NCBI RefSeq assembly: GCF_007859195.1
Contig: NZ_VOHL01000001.1
Coordinates: forward strand, 372,001-436,000
Source of the DNA: Streptococcus cuniculipharyngis
GTDB taxonomy: Bacteria > Bacillota > Bacilli > Lactobacillales > Streptococcaceae
Direction of reading: 5' to 3'
Length of the DNA: 64,000 nt
A program made the position numbers and the translations under genes. This document shows, one piece after another, positions 16,371-27,943 of the stretch (positions are counted from its first letter, which is position 1; each line of letters opens with the position of its first letter). The notes below the pieces were generated by a model that saw nothing but the letters and a program-made list of their open reading frames with translations, ran no database searches and was not told the origin of the DNA.

Positions 16371-17151
16371 TTAATTTCTCCATTACTGCGTTGGCGATAA
16401 TTTGATAGCCTAGGGTATTAGGGTGGAAATTATCTTCTGCAAATAGGACATCGTTAGTGGGAGTGGTTTGCTCTCCTGTTCCCTTATAAAGCAAATCATT
16501 GACAGGAACAAAATACACCCCTTGATAGTCTTGACTAACCGCTTCTGTTGCCTGATTCCACTGATCAACAACTTCCTGCATTTCGGTCAATTCTTGAAAA
16601 TTAAGATAGAAAGGATTATAAATACCGATAATGTATATGGGAAGTTTGTCCTGCTGTTGCCTAGCTAAAGTAATCATCTGCCGCAAATTCTTTTGGTAGT
16701 TCTGCATGGGCTCGGCAAAACTTGCCACTGTTAGTTGGGCAAAATTTTTCCGAATCACCTGAATTAAATCATTACCACCCACTGTTAAGGTTACTAAATC
16801 AGCTATCTGTAACTGATTTTGCAGGTCTTGATTCTTCTCCATACGAGTTAAAATTTGTTGACTAGTATTGCCCGCAAGGCCATAATTACTTGCTTTAACC
16901 TTGTACTGATAGGTCCTAGCCAGATCCTCCTTGAGAAGACCGACAAAACCTCCTTGCTGACTACTATCTCCTACACCTTCTGTCAAGGAATCTCCAATAG
17001 CGACATAGTTAAACTGCTGCGAAACCTTCCTTTCCACCTCTTTTCCATTTAGGCTGACCTTGCTTTTAGGGATCAAATAATCAAATAGAATAAAAAAGAG
17101 TAAGGTCAGGCTGCCTAAGAAGAAAAGAACGCGCAAGATTTTGTTAATCAT
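16342..17151 (-). CDS. Membrane-anchored SGNH/GDSL hydrolase
   Basis: The 269-residue protein has an N-terminal membrane anchor (residues about 5-27) and an SGNH-hydrolase domain. Block I is [12 protein letters not shown] with the catalytic Ser, block III is VGGNDL with the Asn, and block V is [10 protein letters not shown] with the Asp and His. Such enzymes are esterases or acylhydrolases acting on lipid or acylated wall polymers; the substrate here is unknown. Its place in degV-GDSL-ypmS-hup is a conserved streptococcal order. It overlaps degV by 8 bases. Confidence 0.87.
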   Translation of the reverse strand: MINKILRVLFFLGSLTLLFFILFDYLIPKSKVSLNGKEVERKVSQQFNYVAIGDSLTEGVGDSSQQGGFVGLLKEDLARTYQYKVKASNYGLAGNTSQQILTRMEKNQDLQNQLQIADLVTLTVGGNDLIQVIRKNFAQLTVASFAEPMQNYQKNLRQMITLARQQQDKLPIYIIGIYNPFYLNFQELTEMQEVVDQWNQATEAVSQDYQGVYFVPVNDLLYKGTGEQTTPTNDVLFAEDNFHPNTLGYQIIANAVMEKLNETRKDWQK

Positions 17152-17983
17152 AACGAATCATAACCGCAAAGGCATCTTCGCCTGTATGAGTTTGAATAAT
17201 TGATCCCGTTTCCAATAAGCTAATCTCAGTAGCCACCAAATCTTGTAAACTATCCCTCAATTCAGTGGCAAAGCGACCGTCACCTGAGTAAGAAATACCA
17301 ATCTCCGCAATCGAACGGGCCGCTAATCTAGTCTTCAACTCATTCAACCACTTACTAAAGGTCTTTTGACCACGCCCTTTGACAACGGTGTGTAGTTTAT
17401 GATCTTTTAACTCCATGATTACCTTAATATTAAGGAGCGAGCTTAAAAGCCCAGTTACTCGGCCAATTCGCCCTCCCTTGGTCAAATTTTCCAAGGTGGA
17501 AACACCAATAAAGAGTTGGGTAGCTTGACGAACTTTTTCAATCTCAGCTAAAATTTCCGATAAACTAGCTCCCTGCTGGGCCATTTTTGCCGCAGCAACA
17601 ACCTGAAAGGCCATGGCCTGGTCCGTAAAACCAGAATCAACCACTGTCACGTCTGCTCCAGCAATAGCCGCTCCTTGACGTGAAGCTTCACTGGTGCCAG
17701 AAAGAGCATGGGTTAGATGGATGGCAATCATTTGCTCAACCCCTGATTCTTTCAGGCTTTCATAGGTCTCTGCAAATAAACCAACCGGTGGTTGACTGGT
17801 TTTGGGAAGTTCCTTACTGGCCTTCATCAAGGCGAGAAACTTGCCTTCTTCTTTCAGGTCACTATCTGAATAAACCTGATCACCAATGGTTACGGATAAG
17901 GGAACCACTGTAATCCCCAATTCCTGAATCAAGTCAGGTGCAATAGTCATTGACGAATCCGTTACAATTTTTATCCTAGACAT
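17144..17983 (-). CDS. DegV-family fatty-acid-binding protein
   Basis: DegV/FakB-type proteins bind a fatty acid and present it to the kinase FakA. The 279-residue protein shows the family's N-terminal [13 protein letters not shown], the conserved TSQPPVG and the fatty-acid-contacting [13 protein letters not shown]. It leads a three-gene unit with the GDSL hydrolase and YpmS genes. An extended -10 (TG then TATAAT, 18017-18022) follows directly on the bglA terminator. Confidence 0.9.
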   Translation of the reverse strand: MSRIKIVTDSSMTIAPDLIQELGITVVPLSVTIGDQVYSDSDLKEEGKFLALMKASKELPKTSQPPVGLFAETYESLKESGVEQMIAIHLTHALSGTSEASRQGAAIAGADVTVVDSGFTDQAMAFQVVAAAKMAQQGASLSEILAEIEKVRQATQLFIGVSTLENLTKGGRIGRVTGLLSSLLNIKVIMELKDHKLHTVVKGRGQKTFSKWLNELKTRLAARSIAEIGISYSGDGRFATELRDSLQDLVATEISLLETGSIIQTHTGEDAFAVMIRYD

Positions 17984-18016
17984 GTCCTTACCTACTTTAT
18001 AGATATTGTTTTTACT

Positions 18017-18025
18017 ATTATAACA
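18017..18025 (-). promoter_or_regulatory. degV extended -10 promoter element
   Basis: TGT followed by TATAAT (18017-18022) on the minus strand. No good -35 is seen because the site abuts the upstream terminator. Confidence 0.5.
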
Positions 18026-18048
18026 AAAAAATTCCCCTATTGGGGAAT
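18024..18048 (-). terminator. bglA terminator
   Basis: ATTCCCC AATA GGGGAAT (18031-18048, minus strand) followed by seven T residues. Confidence 0.85.
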
Positions 18049-18127
18049 GGACCTAGTGATTAGATAATTTCCTTAGGTTAGAAAGAAAAGTCATCCTACC
18101 TCCCTCTGACATCTACTCAACTGAGGA

Positions 18128-19576
<1,449 letters not shown>

Positions 19577-19661
19577 TTATCTTATGATAATAATAATATA
19601 AAACTTTTTTTCCAGAAAATCTGACATTATCCTGCGAAAAACTGATACTTTCCTCTGATTT

Positions 19662-19670
19662 TGGTATAAT
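19662..19670 (+). promoter_or_regulatory. Extended -10 promoter of the AraC-type regulator gene
   Basis: TGG followed by TATAAT (19665-19670), 26 bases before the ATG. The 132-base divergent region with bglA probably holds the regulator's sites, which I cannot define. Confidence 0.6.
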
Positions 19671-19696
19671 AAAAAGAAAAACTAGAAAAGACTACC

Positions 19697-20560
19697 ATGC
19701 TCGATTTATCAAACAAGCACCTGCTTCCCTACCAGTTTTATCGTACACAAGTGACGAATGGTCATCCTGATGTTCTCTTTCATTGGCATCAAGAATTAGA
19801 AATCCAATATGTTTATGAGGGAAGTGCCCAGTATCATATTGACTATGATTATTTTCTCAGTCAAGCTGGCGATATTATTCTCATTCGGCCCAATGGCATG
19901 CACTCCATTCACCCCCTACCTCAGACCAGTCATGTGACAGATACCTTTGCCTTTGATTTGGATATGGTGGGAGCCTCTTATGTGGATCAGGTCAGCCTGC
20001 ATTACCTACAACCCTTACAGAATAGTCAATACAAATTTCTGTCTTGCATCAAACCAGACATGGCCGGCTACCAAGACTTAAAAGACTGTCTCTGGCAGAT
20101 TTTTCAACTAGCTCGCGAAGAAGGTCGGCACTTTGAGCTTTTGCTCAAGTCCAAGTTGCAAGAATTTCTCTACCTGCTCTTTTTCCATCGCTATGTCATC
20201 CGCAAACAAAGCAAGGACAGCTACCGTAAAAATGAACAACTCCGTGATTTGATTGATTACATCAACCAACACTATGCGTCAGCGCTGTCAATTGGGCAGC
20301 TGGCCGAACAGATGGGGTATAGTAAGACGCATTTTATGGCTATTTTTAAGGAGCAAGTTGGGATTTCCTGCACTGATTTTATCATTCAAGTTCGGCTAAA
20401 CAAGGCCAGCCAACTCCTTTTACACAGCAGTGAGTCTATTTTGAACATTGCCCAGCAGGTTGGCTTCAATAATCTCTCTAATTTCAACCGGCAATTCAAA
20501 AACTATTATCACTGTACTCCCCGACAATATCGACAAGAACAAGCCATCAAAAAAGACTAG
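19697..20560 (+). CDS. AraC-family transcriptional regulator
   Basis: The 287-residue protein has an N-terminal cupin sensor domain (FHWHQELEIQYVYEG, then GDIILIRPNGMHSI) and a C-terminal double helix-turn-helix AraC domain (about residues 185-285: LSIGQLAEQMGYSKTHF and ILNIAQQVGFNNLSNFNRQFK). It diverges from bglA, so it probably controls beta-glucoside use; that is inference from position. The ribosome-binding site is weak (GAAAAG). The gene converges on an acetyltransferase gene with a shared terminator. Confidence 0.88.
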   Translation: MLDLSNKHLLPYQFYRTQVTNGHPDVLFHWHQELEIQYVYEGSAQYHIDYDYFLSQAGDIILIRPNGMHSIHPLPQTSHVTDTFAFDLDMVGASYVDQVSLHYLQPLQNSQYKFLSCIKPDMAGYQDLKDCLWQIFQLAREEGRHFELLLKSKLQEFLYLLFFHRYVIRKQSKDSYRKNEQLRDLIDYINQHYASALSIGQLAEQMGYSKTHFMAIFKEQVGISCTDFIIQVRLNKASQLLLHSSESILNIAQQVGFNNLSNFNRQFKNYYHCTPRQYRQEQAIKKD

Positions 20561-20580
20561 CCCAAGGGCTAATCTTTTTT
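20548..20580. terminator. Bidirectional terminator between AraC regulator and GNAT genes
   Basis: A-run, AGCCC AAG GGCT core (20559-20570), T-run: works on both strands and overlaps the 3' ends of both genes. Confidence 0.75.
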
Positions 20581-21120
20581 ATCACCCAACCACCGATAAC
20601 GTAAGGAAACAATCTTTTCTCCTCTTAAACTGGTAGCATTTTCTTGTCGCTCAACTAGGCTAAGCCCGATAGCTTCCAAAACTGCTCGACTAGGCTGGTT
20701 TCGTTCATCGCAAGTCGCTTCCAAACGAATATTGGGCAAGCTGAGCACAAGGTCTCGCAGGGCAGTCATACTTTCAACAGCATAGCCCTGATGATGGTAA
20801 GCTCGATTGAGGGTAATGCCAATCTCTGCCCGCTCTAAGTCCTCATCTAGATAAATAGTGGCATTACCAATCAGCTTCCCCTCACTTTTCAGTTCAATCC
20901 CATAGCGTCCCAAAGGGGCTTTCAAATACCACAAGACCAGAGCCTCCAAAGATTCCGCCTGAGAGTTACTGGCCGGATAATTATATTTTAGGAGGTCATC
21001 ATCTTGATTAAATTCGCTATAATCAGCCAAGTCTGCCAAAGTCATGGGGCGTAGCCACAACCTCTCTGTCACTAGCTCGCTGTTCTGGGCTAAAAGAACC
21101 CAAGGATTTATTCTCGTCAT
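20569..21120 (-). CDS. GNAT-family N-acetyltransferase (RimJ/RimL-like)
   Basis: About 183 residues. It begins MTRINPWVLLAQNSELVTER, then LWLRPM typical of RimJ/RimL-type acetyltransferases. An acetyl-CoA-binding region follows (IGITLNRAYHHQGYAVES) and a conserved ATCDERNQPSRAVLEAIGL. The acceptor is unknown. I chose ATG 21118-21120 because AAAGG lies eight bases before it; a start at 21183 would put the promoter inside the coding region. Promoter: TTGTCA with TGC TATACT around 21144-21173. Confidence 0.85.
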   Translation of the reverse strand: MTRINPWVLLAQNSELVTERLWLRPMTLADLADYSEFNQDDDLLKYNYPASNSQAESLEALVLWYLKAPLGRYGIELKSEGKLIGNATIYLDEDLERAEIGITLNRAYHHQGYAVESMTALRDLVLSLPNIRLEATCDERNQPSRAVLEAIGLSLVERQENATSLRGEKIVSLRYRWLGDKKD

Positions 21121-21194
21121 CACATTAAGACCTTTCTTTTTTTCCAGTATAGCACATGCTTGCATTTTTTGACAAAAAAACATAAGATAGGATT

Positions 21195-21833
21195 ATGATG
21201 AAAGCTGATTTTTTAGTCCTCTACAAGGAGACACAGGTTTTGACCTTTTGGCAAGACATCGCCCCTTATTTTGCTGATTTAGCCACTTGGACCTTTTGTG
21301 ACATGGCAGAGCTGACCCAAACTGACCTGAGAGCCTATCAGGGAATCTTGACCACCCAGCCAGTTGAGACAGACTTGCCCAGTCTCGTGGTTGACCCAAC
21401 TGACTCCCCTTGGAAAGTCAGCAAAGACATCCACCAATTTATCCAGCAGACCAGCAAGTCTTTCTTAGACTATCTCCCTTGGCGGGTCAGCTTTTTTGCC
21501 CCTGATGGCCAGCTGATTTATAGTAATGGACGAGCCGACGGTAGTTTTTTCTTCTTGGATGAGGACATTCCTCCCTTGGAAGATTGGATATTACAGGACC
21601 TCAAGGCTAGTTCCACCGGTGTTTTGCATCTCCCCCTTAGTTTAGAAAGCTTTGACCAAAAAATTGTGCAGTCTTTTCAAACACTCTACGATGACCAAAA
21701 AAATCTCATAGGTATCTTCCAATATACCCAGGAAATTTCTGACCTACTGGCTAGCTATTTAGAAGATAGCGGTCAGGCTCTAGTGGGCTGGTCGGATGTC
21801 ACCTCAGGTGCTTCGATTTCTAACCAAGACTAA
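21195..21833 (+). CDS. Hypothetical protein with a PAS-like region
   Basis: A 212-residue cytoplasmic protein that I cannot assign firmly. The stretch from about residue 90 to 180 (WRVSFFAPDGQLIYSN, later NLIGIFQYTQEI) resembles a PAS sensor fold, and the N-terminal 80 residues have no recognised motif. There is no signal peptide, membrane segment or output domain. It diverges from the GNAT gene and converges on ciaH with a shared terminator. AGGA lies close before the ATG pair at 21195/21198. A role as a small-ligand or redox sensor is only a guess. Confidence 0.7.
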   Translation: MMKADFLVLYKETQVLTFWQDIAPYFADLATWTFCDMAELTQTDLRAYQGILTTQPVETDLPSLVVDPTDSPWKVSKDIHQFIQQTSKSFLDYLPWRVSFFAPDGQLIYSNGRADGSFFFLDEDIPPLEDWILQDLKASSTGVLHLPLSLESFDQKIVQSFQTLYDDQKNLIGIFQYTQEISDLLASYLEDSGQALVGWSDVTSGASISNQD

Positions 21834-21862
21834 AAAAGAGTTTCATGACGAAACTCTTTTTT
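21832..21862. terminator. Bidirectional terminator between PAS-like gene and ciaH
   Basis: AAAAAAGAGTTTC ATGAC GAAACTCTTTTTT: perfect stem with A/T runs on both sides, touching the ciaH stop codon. Confidence 0.85.
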
Positions 21863-23150
21863 ATAATTTGACTTCAAAAATCGTTCCCTTGGGCGAATTA
21901 TCCTTGACCGTGATACTGCCTTTCAGCGAGTCAACAATCTGCTTGGCCAGGGAAAGTCCTAACCCAAAACCACCGCGTTGTCTGGTTCTAGCCTTATCCA
22001 CTCGATAAAAGCGATCAAAGATATGTTGTTTATCCTGAGCACTAATCCCAATCCCCGTATCAGAAATCCGAATAAGTAAGAACTTGTCCCTCGCTATCAC
22101 CTCAAGCACGATATGGTCGGTCTTATCCGTGTATTTCATGGCATTATCAAACAAAATCGTCATCAACTGTTTTAAAAGGACCTTATCCGATTTAACCACC
22201 TGTTGAACACGATTATGAGCCTGAAACGATTTTTCCTGTTCCGCTGCAATCATTTGATAATTATCAAAAATCTCATCAAAAAAGTCCGGTTTAATCTCAA
22301 CAATTTCGGGTTTAATGCCATCATCACGCCGTGCCAAATTCAGTAAATTAGTGGTCAAAAGCCGCATATTCCTTACTTCATCCAGGCTAGAGGCAATATT
22401 TTCCGTATTGTCCATAATGGTAGACTCTGGCTTACGAAACAAGGTTTCCAGTCGATTTTGTAAAACTGCTAAAGGGGTCCGTAATTCATGACTAGCATTT
22501 TCAACAAAGGTCTTTTGCTTTTGGTAATTTTCCAAAATGGGGCGCCGACTCCACTTGGCCAAATAAACACTAGCTCCCACTGAAACAATCCAAAAGACAA
22601 TCATGACCGTAATAATCAGTCGTGAATAGCGAAGATTAGCTTCCTCCAACTGATTGGTATTGATGGCAATCATAGCATAAGCCACATTGGGATAGGCCAG
22701 ATTTTTCACCGGAATGGCCAGAGCTCGATATTCCAAAATCTTCCCTGAAATATTTTTCAAGGATACCTTGATAATACTATTTAGATTTTCCTTGTCTAAC
22801 TCCATATATTCCAAGCCTGACAGACCATCTATGGCATTAATAATCTCTCCCTTAGCATTATAAAGGATAATATCAGTATTGGCCACCACCTCACTGGGTG
22901 GTTCAATCACCTGTGATTGATTGCTTGACCGCAACGACAAATCATTCTTAATCATGGCTAGGGTAATATAGGAATCAATATCATTCTTAGCCGTTCGTAA
23001 GCTAGAATCTACTGAGGTATAAATCCCAAAACTCATGACTTGGAGAATAATAACTGTCATGACCAAAAAAATGCCCGTAAAGACCCCCAAAAAATGAACA
23101 AAGAAGGGAAAATTCTCTGACTTTAGGAGCCGTCTAATCCTAGTCAACAT
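21861..23150 (-). CDS. ciaH: Sensor histidine kinase CiaH
   Basis: CiaH is the membrane kinase of the CiaRH two-component system, which in streptococci affects competence, wall integrity, virulence and stress tolerance. The 429 residues hold two membrane segments (about 17-40 and 177-198) around an extracellular domain. The phospho-acceptor is His221 in [12 protein letters not shown]. The ATPase boxes are [16 protein letters not shown] and [14 protein letters not shown]. The start overlaps the end of ciaR by 11 bases. Confidence 0.95.
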   Translation of the reverse strand: MLTRIRRLLKSENFPFFVHFLGVFTGIFLVMTVIILQVMSFGIYTSVDSSLRTAKNDIDSYITLAMIKNDLSLRSSNQSQVIEPPSEVVANTDIILYNAKGEIINAIDGLSGLEYMELDKENLNSIIKVSLKNISGKILEYRALAIPVKNLAYPNVAYAMIAINTNQLEEANLRYSRLIITVMIVFWIVSVGASVYLAKWSRRPILENYQKQKTFVENASHELRTPLAVLQNRLETLFRKPESTIMDNTENIASSLDEVRNMRLLTTNLLNLARRDDGIKPEIVEIKPDFFDEIFDNYQMIAAEQEKSFQAHNRVQQVVKSDKVLLKQLMTILFDNAMKYTDKTDHIVLEVIARDKFLLIRISDTGIGISAQDKQHIFDRFYRVDKARTRQRGGFGLGLSLAKQIVDSLKGSITVKDNSPKGTIFEVKL

Positions 23151-23814
23151 GCTTTAAAATATACCCCACACTGCGCAAGGTTTGCAGATTAGCCACAAAA
23201 TCTGTCCCCTTGAGTTTCTTACGCACCTTAGACACATAAACTTCCACAACGGAGATAGTGGTGTCGCTATCAAAGCCCCAAATCCGGTCAAAAATCTGAG
23301 ATTTAGGCAGAATAACATTTTGATTTTGTAAGAAATAAACCACCAAATCAAATTCTTTCCCCAACAATTCCACATCTTTTCCTTGGACCAGGACCCGATT
23401 GGTCTGTGGATTGATTTCTAAATCGCCATATTGTAAACTATTCTCACTCAATTTTCCATAACGTTTTAATAAGGCCTGAATCCGCATTTTTAATTCTTCT
23501 AGATAGAAGGGCTTGGTGATATAATCATCTGCCCCCAACTTAAAGCCATGCCCCTTATCATCCAAACTTTCCTTGGCCGTCATGATAATGACAGGGGTCA
23601 TCACGCCTTTTTCGCGGAGTTCTTTAAGTACTTGAAAACCATCCTTTTCAGGCAACATAAGGTCCAGCAAAATCAGGTCATAAACACCACTTTCTGCCTC
23701 ATACAGTCCCTCATCACCATCAAAAACCTGCATGACATCCGCAAAATCTTCTAAAAAGTCAAACACTGAATTAGATAAACTCAAATCATCTTCAACTAAC
23801 AATATTTTAATCAT
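23140..23814 (-). CDS. ciaR: Response regulator CiaR
   Basis: A 224-residue OmpR/PhoB-type regulator. The receiver domain has the phospho-Asp51 ([12 protein letters not shown]), the acidic pair at residues 9-10, Thr in IIMTAKES and Lys in ITKPF. The winged-helix DNA-binding domain ends [11 protein letters not shown]. It is nearly identical in style to pneumococcal CiaR, and the pepN-ciaR-ciaH order is shared. GAGGATAGTTT precedes the ATG. A CiaR-type direct repeat upstream suggests autoregulation. Confidence 0.96.
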   Translation of the reverse strand: MIKILLVEDDLSLSNSVFDFLEDFADVMQVFDGDEGLYEAESGVYDLILLDLMLPEKDGFQVLKELREKGVMTPVIIMTAKESLDDKGHGFKLGADDYITKPFYLEELKMRIQALLKRYGKLSENSLQYGDLEINPQTNRVLVQGKDVELLGKEFDLVVYFLQNQNVILPKSQIFDRIWGFDSDTTISVVEVYVSKVRKKLKGTDFVANLQTLRSVGYILKHVD

Positions 23815-23834
23815 AAACTATCCTCACTGCCTTT

Positions 23835-23867
23835 AATATAGCACAGTTTCCTTAAGTCAGACTAAAG
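23835..23867 (-). promoter_or_regulatory. ciaRH promoter with CiaR direct repeat
   Basis: Minus strand CTTTAG (23862-23867), five bases, CTTAAG (23851-23856), ten bases, TATATT (23835-23840). This follows the pneumococcal CiaR-site layout of two TTAAG-like half-sites spaced by five and placed 10 bases before the -10. Confidence 0.75.
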
Positions 23868-23890
23868 AGAGGCCATATCTAGCCCCTCTT
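23865..23890 (-). terminator. Weak pepN terminator overlapping the CiaR site
   Basis: AAGAGGGGC (23882-23890, minus) pairs with GCCTCTCTT (23865-23873), with a G-U or mismatch inside. Only a short T-stretch follows. Confidence 0.5.
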
Positions 23891-23893
23891 GTA

Positions 23894-26431
23894 TTAGTTA
23901 TCTTCTAGGGCAGCCTCCAAGGCTGCTTTATTGGCCTTGATCAGCTCAATCTTCGAGTCAATGTTACGAAGCCCCATGACAATCTCCCGTTTGAGGGCCA
24001 AATCTTCCATCTCCGGTTCATAAAAGGCCTTAAATTCTGCCAAACGTTCTTCTGTCTTAAAGACATCGGCTGCGCTCTCAACAAAGTCAGCATAGCTCAT
24101 GTCACCAGCAAAGGTTTCTTTCAACCATTGCCAGTTTTCTCGTCCCCAAGTCCAGAAAGCTTCTTGGGCAAAATCAGAACGCAAGAAAGAATAATACCAA
24201 GTGGATAAATCTTGTGGCTTAATCACATCCTTGTCCTTCAAAACTGCCAAGATTTTATTTACTGTTTCTTGTGACTTGGTCCGAGAGAGGGCAAAACACA
24301 ACTCCGAACGCAATCTAGCATCATGTGTCTTAACATATTGAGCCAGATAAGCGTCAACCAGTTCTTGACTTTCAGCAACCATCACCTGAGTGCTCAAAAC
24401 CACTTGACGGAGGCTAGCTGGCATGTCTTCCATATTAGTTGCATACTGGTCATAAATGGCTCTGGCTTGAGCAATAACTTGCTCATTCCCTGCCCAGGTC
24501 ATGGCTAGTAGGACAAATAGACGCGCTTTTTCCGTTTCATCACTATCACTGTCCTTGATGTCAAAGCCCAACTGTTCATAGCTAGCCATCAAACTACGAT
24601 TAACACGCTCTTTGAGGGCTGCTTGAGCTGGAGAATTCTCATCAATCATATCCCTCAAGCCAGCAATAATTTGTTGCTGGGCTGAAACAATCGGGTAGGA
24701 ACTATCATCACTCAACAAGTCCAAGAAAGGTAGCAAGTCAGCGTAAGCCATCACACCACCCTCAGCCAAGAGCGAAAATTCTTGAACAAGTTGTAACTTG
24801 TCTAACTGAGATAGACTAGCAAAATCTGCCATCAAGTCATCAAGTAATTGACCTTGGTAGGCAGTGATATAGTGGGCGTTATTGCCGAGATTAAGGCGTA
24901 AAGCTCCTGTATTATTTGCCGCCAACTGGCTATAATGAGGAATTACCAGGCTTTCTTGGGTCAAGGTTTCTGGTAAACCAGTCCAGTTGCTATTGAGCGG
25001 AATTGGCCAAAGGCGTCCTTGGTCCTTATGCTGACCGACAAAAAATTGCTTTTGGCTAAGAATCAAGTTGTCATCAACCACCTTGGCTGTGACCACAGGA
25101 AAACCAGGCTGTTCCAACCAGGCAGTCATAAAATCAGCCGCATCCTTATCTGAATGATGTGACAAGGCCTGCCATAAATCTTGCCCAACGGTATTACCAT
25201 ACTGATAAGCCACGAAATAGTCTTTCAAACCAGCCACAAAGGCTTCCTTGCCCAACCAATGATAGAGCATGAACATGAGACGACTTCCCTTAGAGTAGAC
25301 AATGGCAGAGTCAAAAAGGGTTTGGATTTCATCTGGATGGTTGACCGCAACATGGACTGACTGGACGCCGTCAATCGCATCACGATTAAGAGCATGAGGG
25401 ACTGACGAAATGTTAAAGTCATTTTTGATCTGCCAACTTGGTTCTAGAGCATCAACAGCCAGATTTTCCATCATCATGGCAAAACTTTCATTGAGCCAAA
25501 GATCGTCCCACCAGGACATGGTCACTAGGTTACCAAACCATTGGTGAGCCACTTCATGGGCGATAACGAGAGCAATCTGCTGACGCGACATGAGACTGGA
25601 ATTGTCATCAGCTAACAGGTAGATTTCACGATAGGTAATCAAGCCCCAGTTTTCCATGGCACCCGCTGAAAAATCTGGTAGGGCAAGATGGTAGCACTGT
25701 TTGAGCGGATATGGCACCCCAAAATAATCTTCATAAAATTCCAGGACACGTTTAGCAAAATCTAAGGCAAAATCCAAACTAGATGACTGATGAGCCTTGG
25801 TTGCAAAAATGCCTACCTCTACCCCGCTCTTGGTTGTTGTCAACTGGCTATGTAGCTCACCAATAGCAAAAGCTAACAAATAAGTGGACATGCGAGGGCT
25901 GGTTTCAAAGGCCCAAATCCCAGTCTCCCTACCTTGACCTGCTAGTCTTTCAGGCATGTTAGCTAGAACAATTTCCCCTTCCTGCTGGTCAAAGGTAATG
26001 GTCAAATCAAAGGTTGCCTTGGCTGCCGGCTCGTCAATACTTGGAAAAACCTGACGGGCAAAATGACTTTCAAACTGGGTGGAAATCACTTCTTTTTTGA
26101 CCCCATCAAGCTGGTAGTAGGACGGGTACATGCCAGTCATGCCGTCTGTAATCTGACCTGAAAAGGTCAACTCAATATCTTGCTGTCCTATCGCTGCTAG
26201 CTCAAATCGGACCTCTTCCAAGTCGTCATTAACGGTAAAGTTCAGACTCTCACCGGCAACCCTAACTGTTTCAATGCTTAAATCCTTCTGATGAAAGGCC
26301 ACGGTCTGCTCCAGTGCCTCTCCCTTGACTAAAACTCGACCTGAAAAAACCTTGTCCTTACGGTTAATATCCAAGAAAAGTTCATAGTGTTCCGGCACAA
26401 ATCGTTGGATTAAATGTTCAACTTTTTCCAT
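23894..26431 (-). CDS. pepN: Aminopeptidase N (M1 metallopeptidase)
   Basis: PepN removes N-terminal residues from peptides in the cytoplasm and supports amino-acid nutrition. The 845-residue protein has the substrate-binding GAMEN (257-261) and the zinc motif HEVAH (292-296) followed by the third ligand Glu in LWLNESFA. Length is normal for lactic acid bacteria. GGAGAAAAC precedes the start. It lies between phoU and ciaR, the same order as in other streptococci. Confidence 0.96.
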   Translation of the reverse strand: MEKVEHLIQRFVPEHYELFLDINRKDKVFSGRVLVKGEALEQTVAFHQKDLSIETVRVAGESLNFTVNDDLEEVRFELAAIGQQDIELTFSGQITDGMTGMYPSYYQLDGVKKEVISTQFESHFARQVFPSIDEPAAKATFDLTITFDQQEGEIVLANMPERLAGQGRETGIWAFETSPRMSTYLLAFAIGELHSQLTTTKSGVEVGIFATKAHQSSSLDFALDFAKRVLEFYEDYFGVPYPLKQCYHLALPDFSAGAMENWGLITYREIYLLADDNSSLMSRQQIALVIAHEVAHQWFGNLVTMSWWDDLWLNESFAMMMENLAVDALEPSWQIKNDFNISSVPHALNRDAIDGVQSVHVAVNHPDEIQTLFDSAIVYSKGSRLMFMLYHWLGKEAFVAGLKDYFVAYQYGNTVGQDLWQALSHHSDKDAADFMTAWLEQPGFPVVTAKVVDDNLILSQKQFFVGQHKDQGRLWPIPLNSNWTGLPETLTQESLVIPHYSQLAANNTGALRLNLGNNAHYITAYQGQLLDDLMADFASLSQLDKLQLVQEFSLLAEGGVMAYADLLPFLDLLSDDSSYPIVSAQQQIIAGLRDMIDENSPAQAALKERVNRSLMASYEQLGFDIKDSDSDETEKARLFVLLAMTWAGNEQVIAQARAIYDQYATNMEDMPASLRQVVLSTQVMVAESQELVDAYLAQYVKTHDARLRSELCFALSRTKSQETVNKILAVLKDKDVIKPQDLSTWYYSFLRSDFAQEAFWTWGRENWQWLKETFAGDMSYADFVESAADVFKTEERLAEFKAFYEPEMEDLALKREIVMGLRNIDSKIELIKANKAALEAALEDN

Positions 26432-26499
26432 CGTTTTCTCCTTTTCAATATAGACGGAAAGGAAGTAATCCTTGTACTTCCTTGTTTGTCCTTATTATA

Positions 26500-27156
26500 T
26501 CATAATTCAATAATCTTACCAGTTTTTAGGTAAACAACCCACTCACAGAGGTTTTTGGCATAATCGCCGATGCGTTCCAAGTAAAGCAAGACTTGGAAAT
26601 ACTCCTTACCAGCAAAAATTGCATCTGGATTTTGACGAATTTCTTCAATGGCCTGACTTTGAATGGTACGGAAATAATTGTCAATATCAGCATCAATCTT
26701 GGCCACATCACGAGCCTTGTCTGCATCGCTAGTGACATAGGCATCAAGAGCCTCTTCAACCATGGCTTTAACAGCACGCCCCATCTTCTTAATTTCAGCT
26801 TCAATACCAACCAAATACTGACTTTCTTCCTGCATTCGCAAGGTTGCCTTGGCAATCGACACGGCATGGTCTCCCATCCGCTCCACATCACTAGATGCCT
26901 TCAAGACGGTGATGACATTACGTAGGTCTTGGGCGATGGGTTGTTGCAAAGCAATGATTTCTAGTGATTTCTTCTCAAGTTTGACCTCGTATTCATTGAC
27001 CACATCATCTTCGTCAATGACTTCTTGGGCCAAATCGACATCGTGACTAACAAAGGCACGAACGGTCTTATTGATTTGAGCTAATACTTCTGTGCCCATC
27101 GAGTAAAATTGATTGTGTAATTTTTCTAATTCTTCTTCAAATTGTGTGCGTAACAT
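26500..27156 (-). CDS. phoU: Phosphate signalling/transport regulator PhoU
   Basis: PhoU restrains phosphate uptake and signalling through the Pst transporter. The 218-residue protein has the duplicated three-helix PhoU fold, with the acidic metal-binding motifs around SSDVERMGDHAVSIA (first half) and YLERIGDYAKNLCEW (second half). It is the last gene of the rsmF-pstSCAB1B2-phoU unit, 15 bases after pstB2, with a strong ribosome-binding site AAAGGAG. Confidence 0.95.
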   Translation of the reverse strand: MLRTQFEEELEKLHNQFYSMGTEVLAQINKTVRAFVSHDVDLAQEVIDEDDVVNEYEVKLEKKSLEIIALQQPIAQDLRNVITVLKASSDVERMGDHAVSIAKATLRMQEESQYLVGIEAEIKKMGRAVKAMVEEALDAYVTSDADKARDVAKIDADIDNYFRTIQSQAIEEIRQNPDAIFAGKEYFQVLLYLERIGDYAKNLCEWVVYLKTGKIIEL

Positions 27157-27171
27157 AAAGAGCTCCTTTTT

Positions 27172-27930
27172 CTATCCAAATTTACCAGTAATGTAATCTT
27201 CTGTCTCCTGTTTAGACGGATTAAGGAAGATTTTTTTGGTATTATCATATTCCACCAAATCACCGTTCAAGAAAAAGGCTGTCTTGTCTGAAATACGACT
27301 GGCTTGCTGCATACTATGGGTCACAATGATTTGCGTGTAAGAAGATTTTAACTCATAGAGGGTTTCTTCTACCTTACTTGAGGAAATGGGGTCAAGAGCT
27401 GAAGTTGGCTCATCCAAAAGAATAATCTCTGGACTGGTCGCCAGCACCCGTGCAATACAAATCCGTTGTTGTTGACCACCAGATAAACCGAGGGCTGAAT
27501 CATGCAAACGGTCCTTGACCTCATCCCAGATGGAAGCCTGTTTCAAAGAGGTTTCCACAATTTCATCAAACTTGGCCTTGTCCTTCTCCCCTTTTAAGCG
27601 TAAGCCATAGACAACATTATCATAAATTGACATGGGGAAGGGATTGGGTTGCTGAAACACCATGCCAATCTCCTTGCGTAGGTCCACCGTGTCCATCCGT
27701 GGGCTATAAATATTATGCCCCTTATACATGATGGATCCTGTGATGGTCACATTAGGAATCAGATCATTCATGCGGTTAATCGACCGTAAGAGCGTTGATT
27801 TTCCTGAACCTGACGGGCCGATAAAGGCAGTGATTTCGTTTGGAAAAATATCCATGGAAATATTATTTAAGGACTTCTTCTTCCCATAGTAAAGGGAAAT
27901 GTCACTAATATGTAAAATTGGATCTACCAT
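27172..27930 (-). CDS. pstB2: Phosphate ABC transporter ATP-binding protein PstB, copy 2
   Basis: One of two adjacent PstB ATPases. Walker [11 protein letters not shown]-loop [11 protein letters not shown], signature [16 protein letters not shown] and Walker [13 protein letters not shown] are all present. I chose ATG 27928-27930 ([11 protein letters not shown]) because AAGGGAAG stands just before it and it gives the usual length of 252 residues. A longer frame would overlap pstB1. Two tandem pstB genes are common in streptococci; whether each works as homodimer or the pair as heterodimer is unknown. Confidence 0.94.
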   Translation of the reverse strand: MVDPILHISDISLYYGKKKSLNNISMDIFPNEITAFIGPSGSGKSTLLRSINRMNDLIPNVTITGSIMYKGHNIYSPRMDTVDLRKEIGMVFQQPNPFPMSIYDNVVYGLRLKGEKDKAKFDEIVETSLKQASIWDEVKDRLHDSALGLSGGQQQRICIARVLATSPEIILLDEPTSALDPISSSKVEETLYELKSSYTQIIVTHSMQQASRISDKTAFFLNGDLVEYDNTKKIFLNPSKQETEDYITGKFG

Positions 27931-27943
27931 TTCTCTTCCCTTT

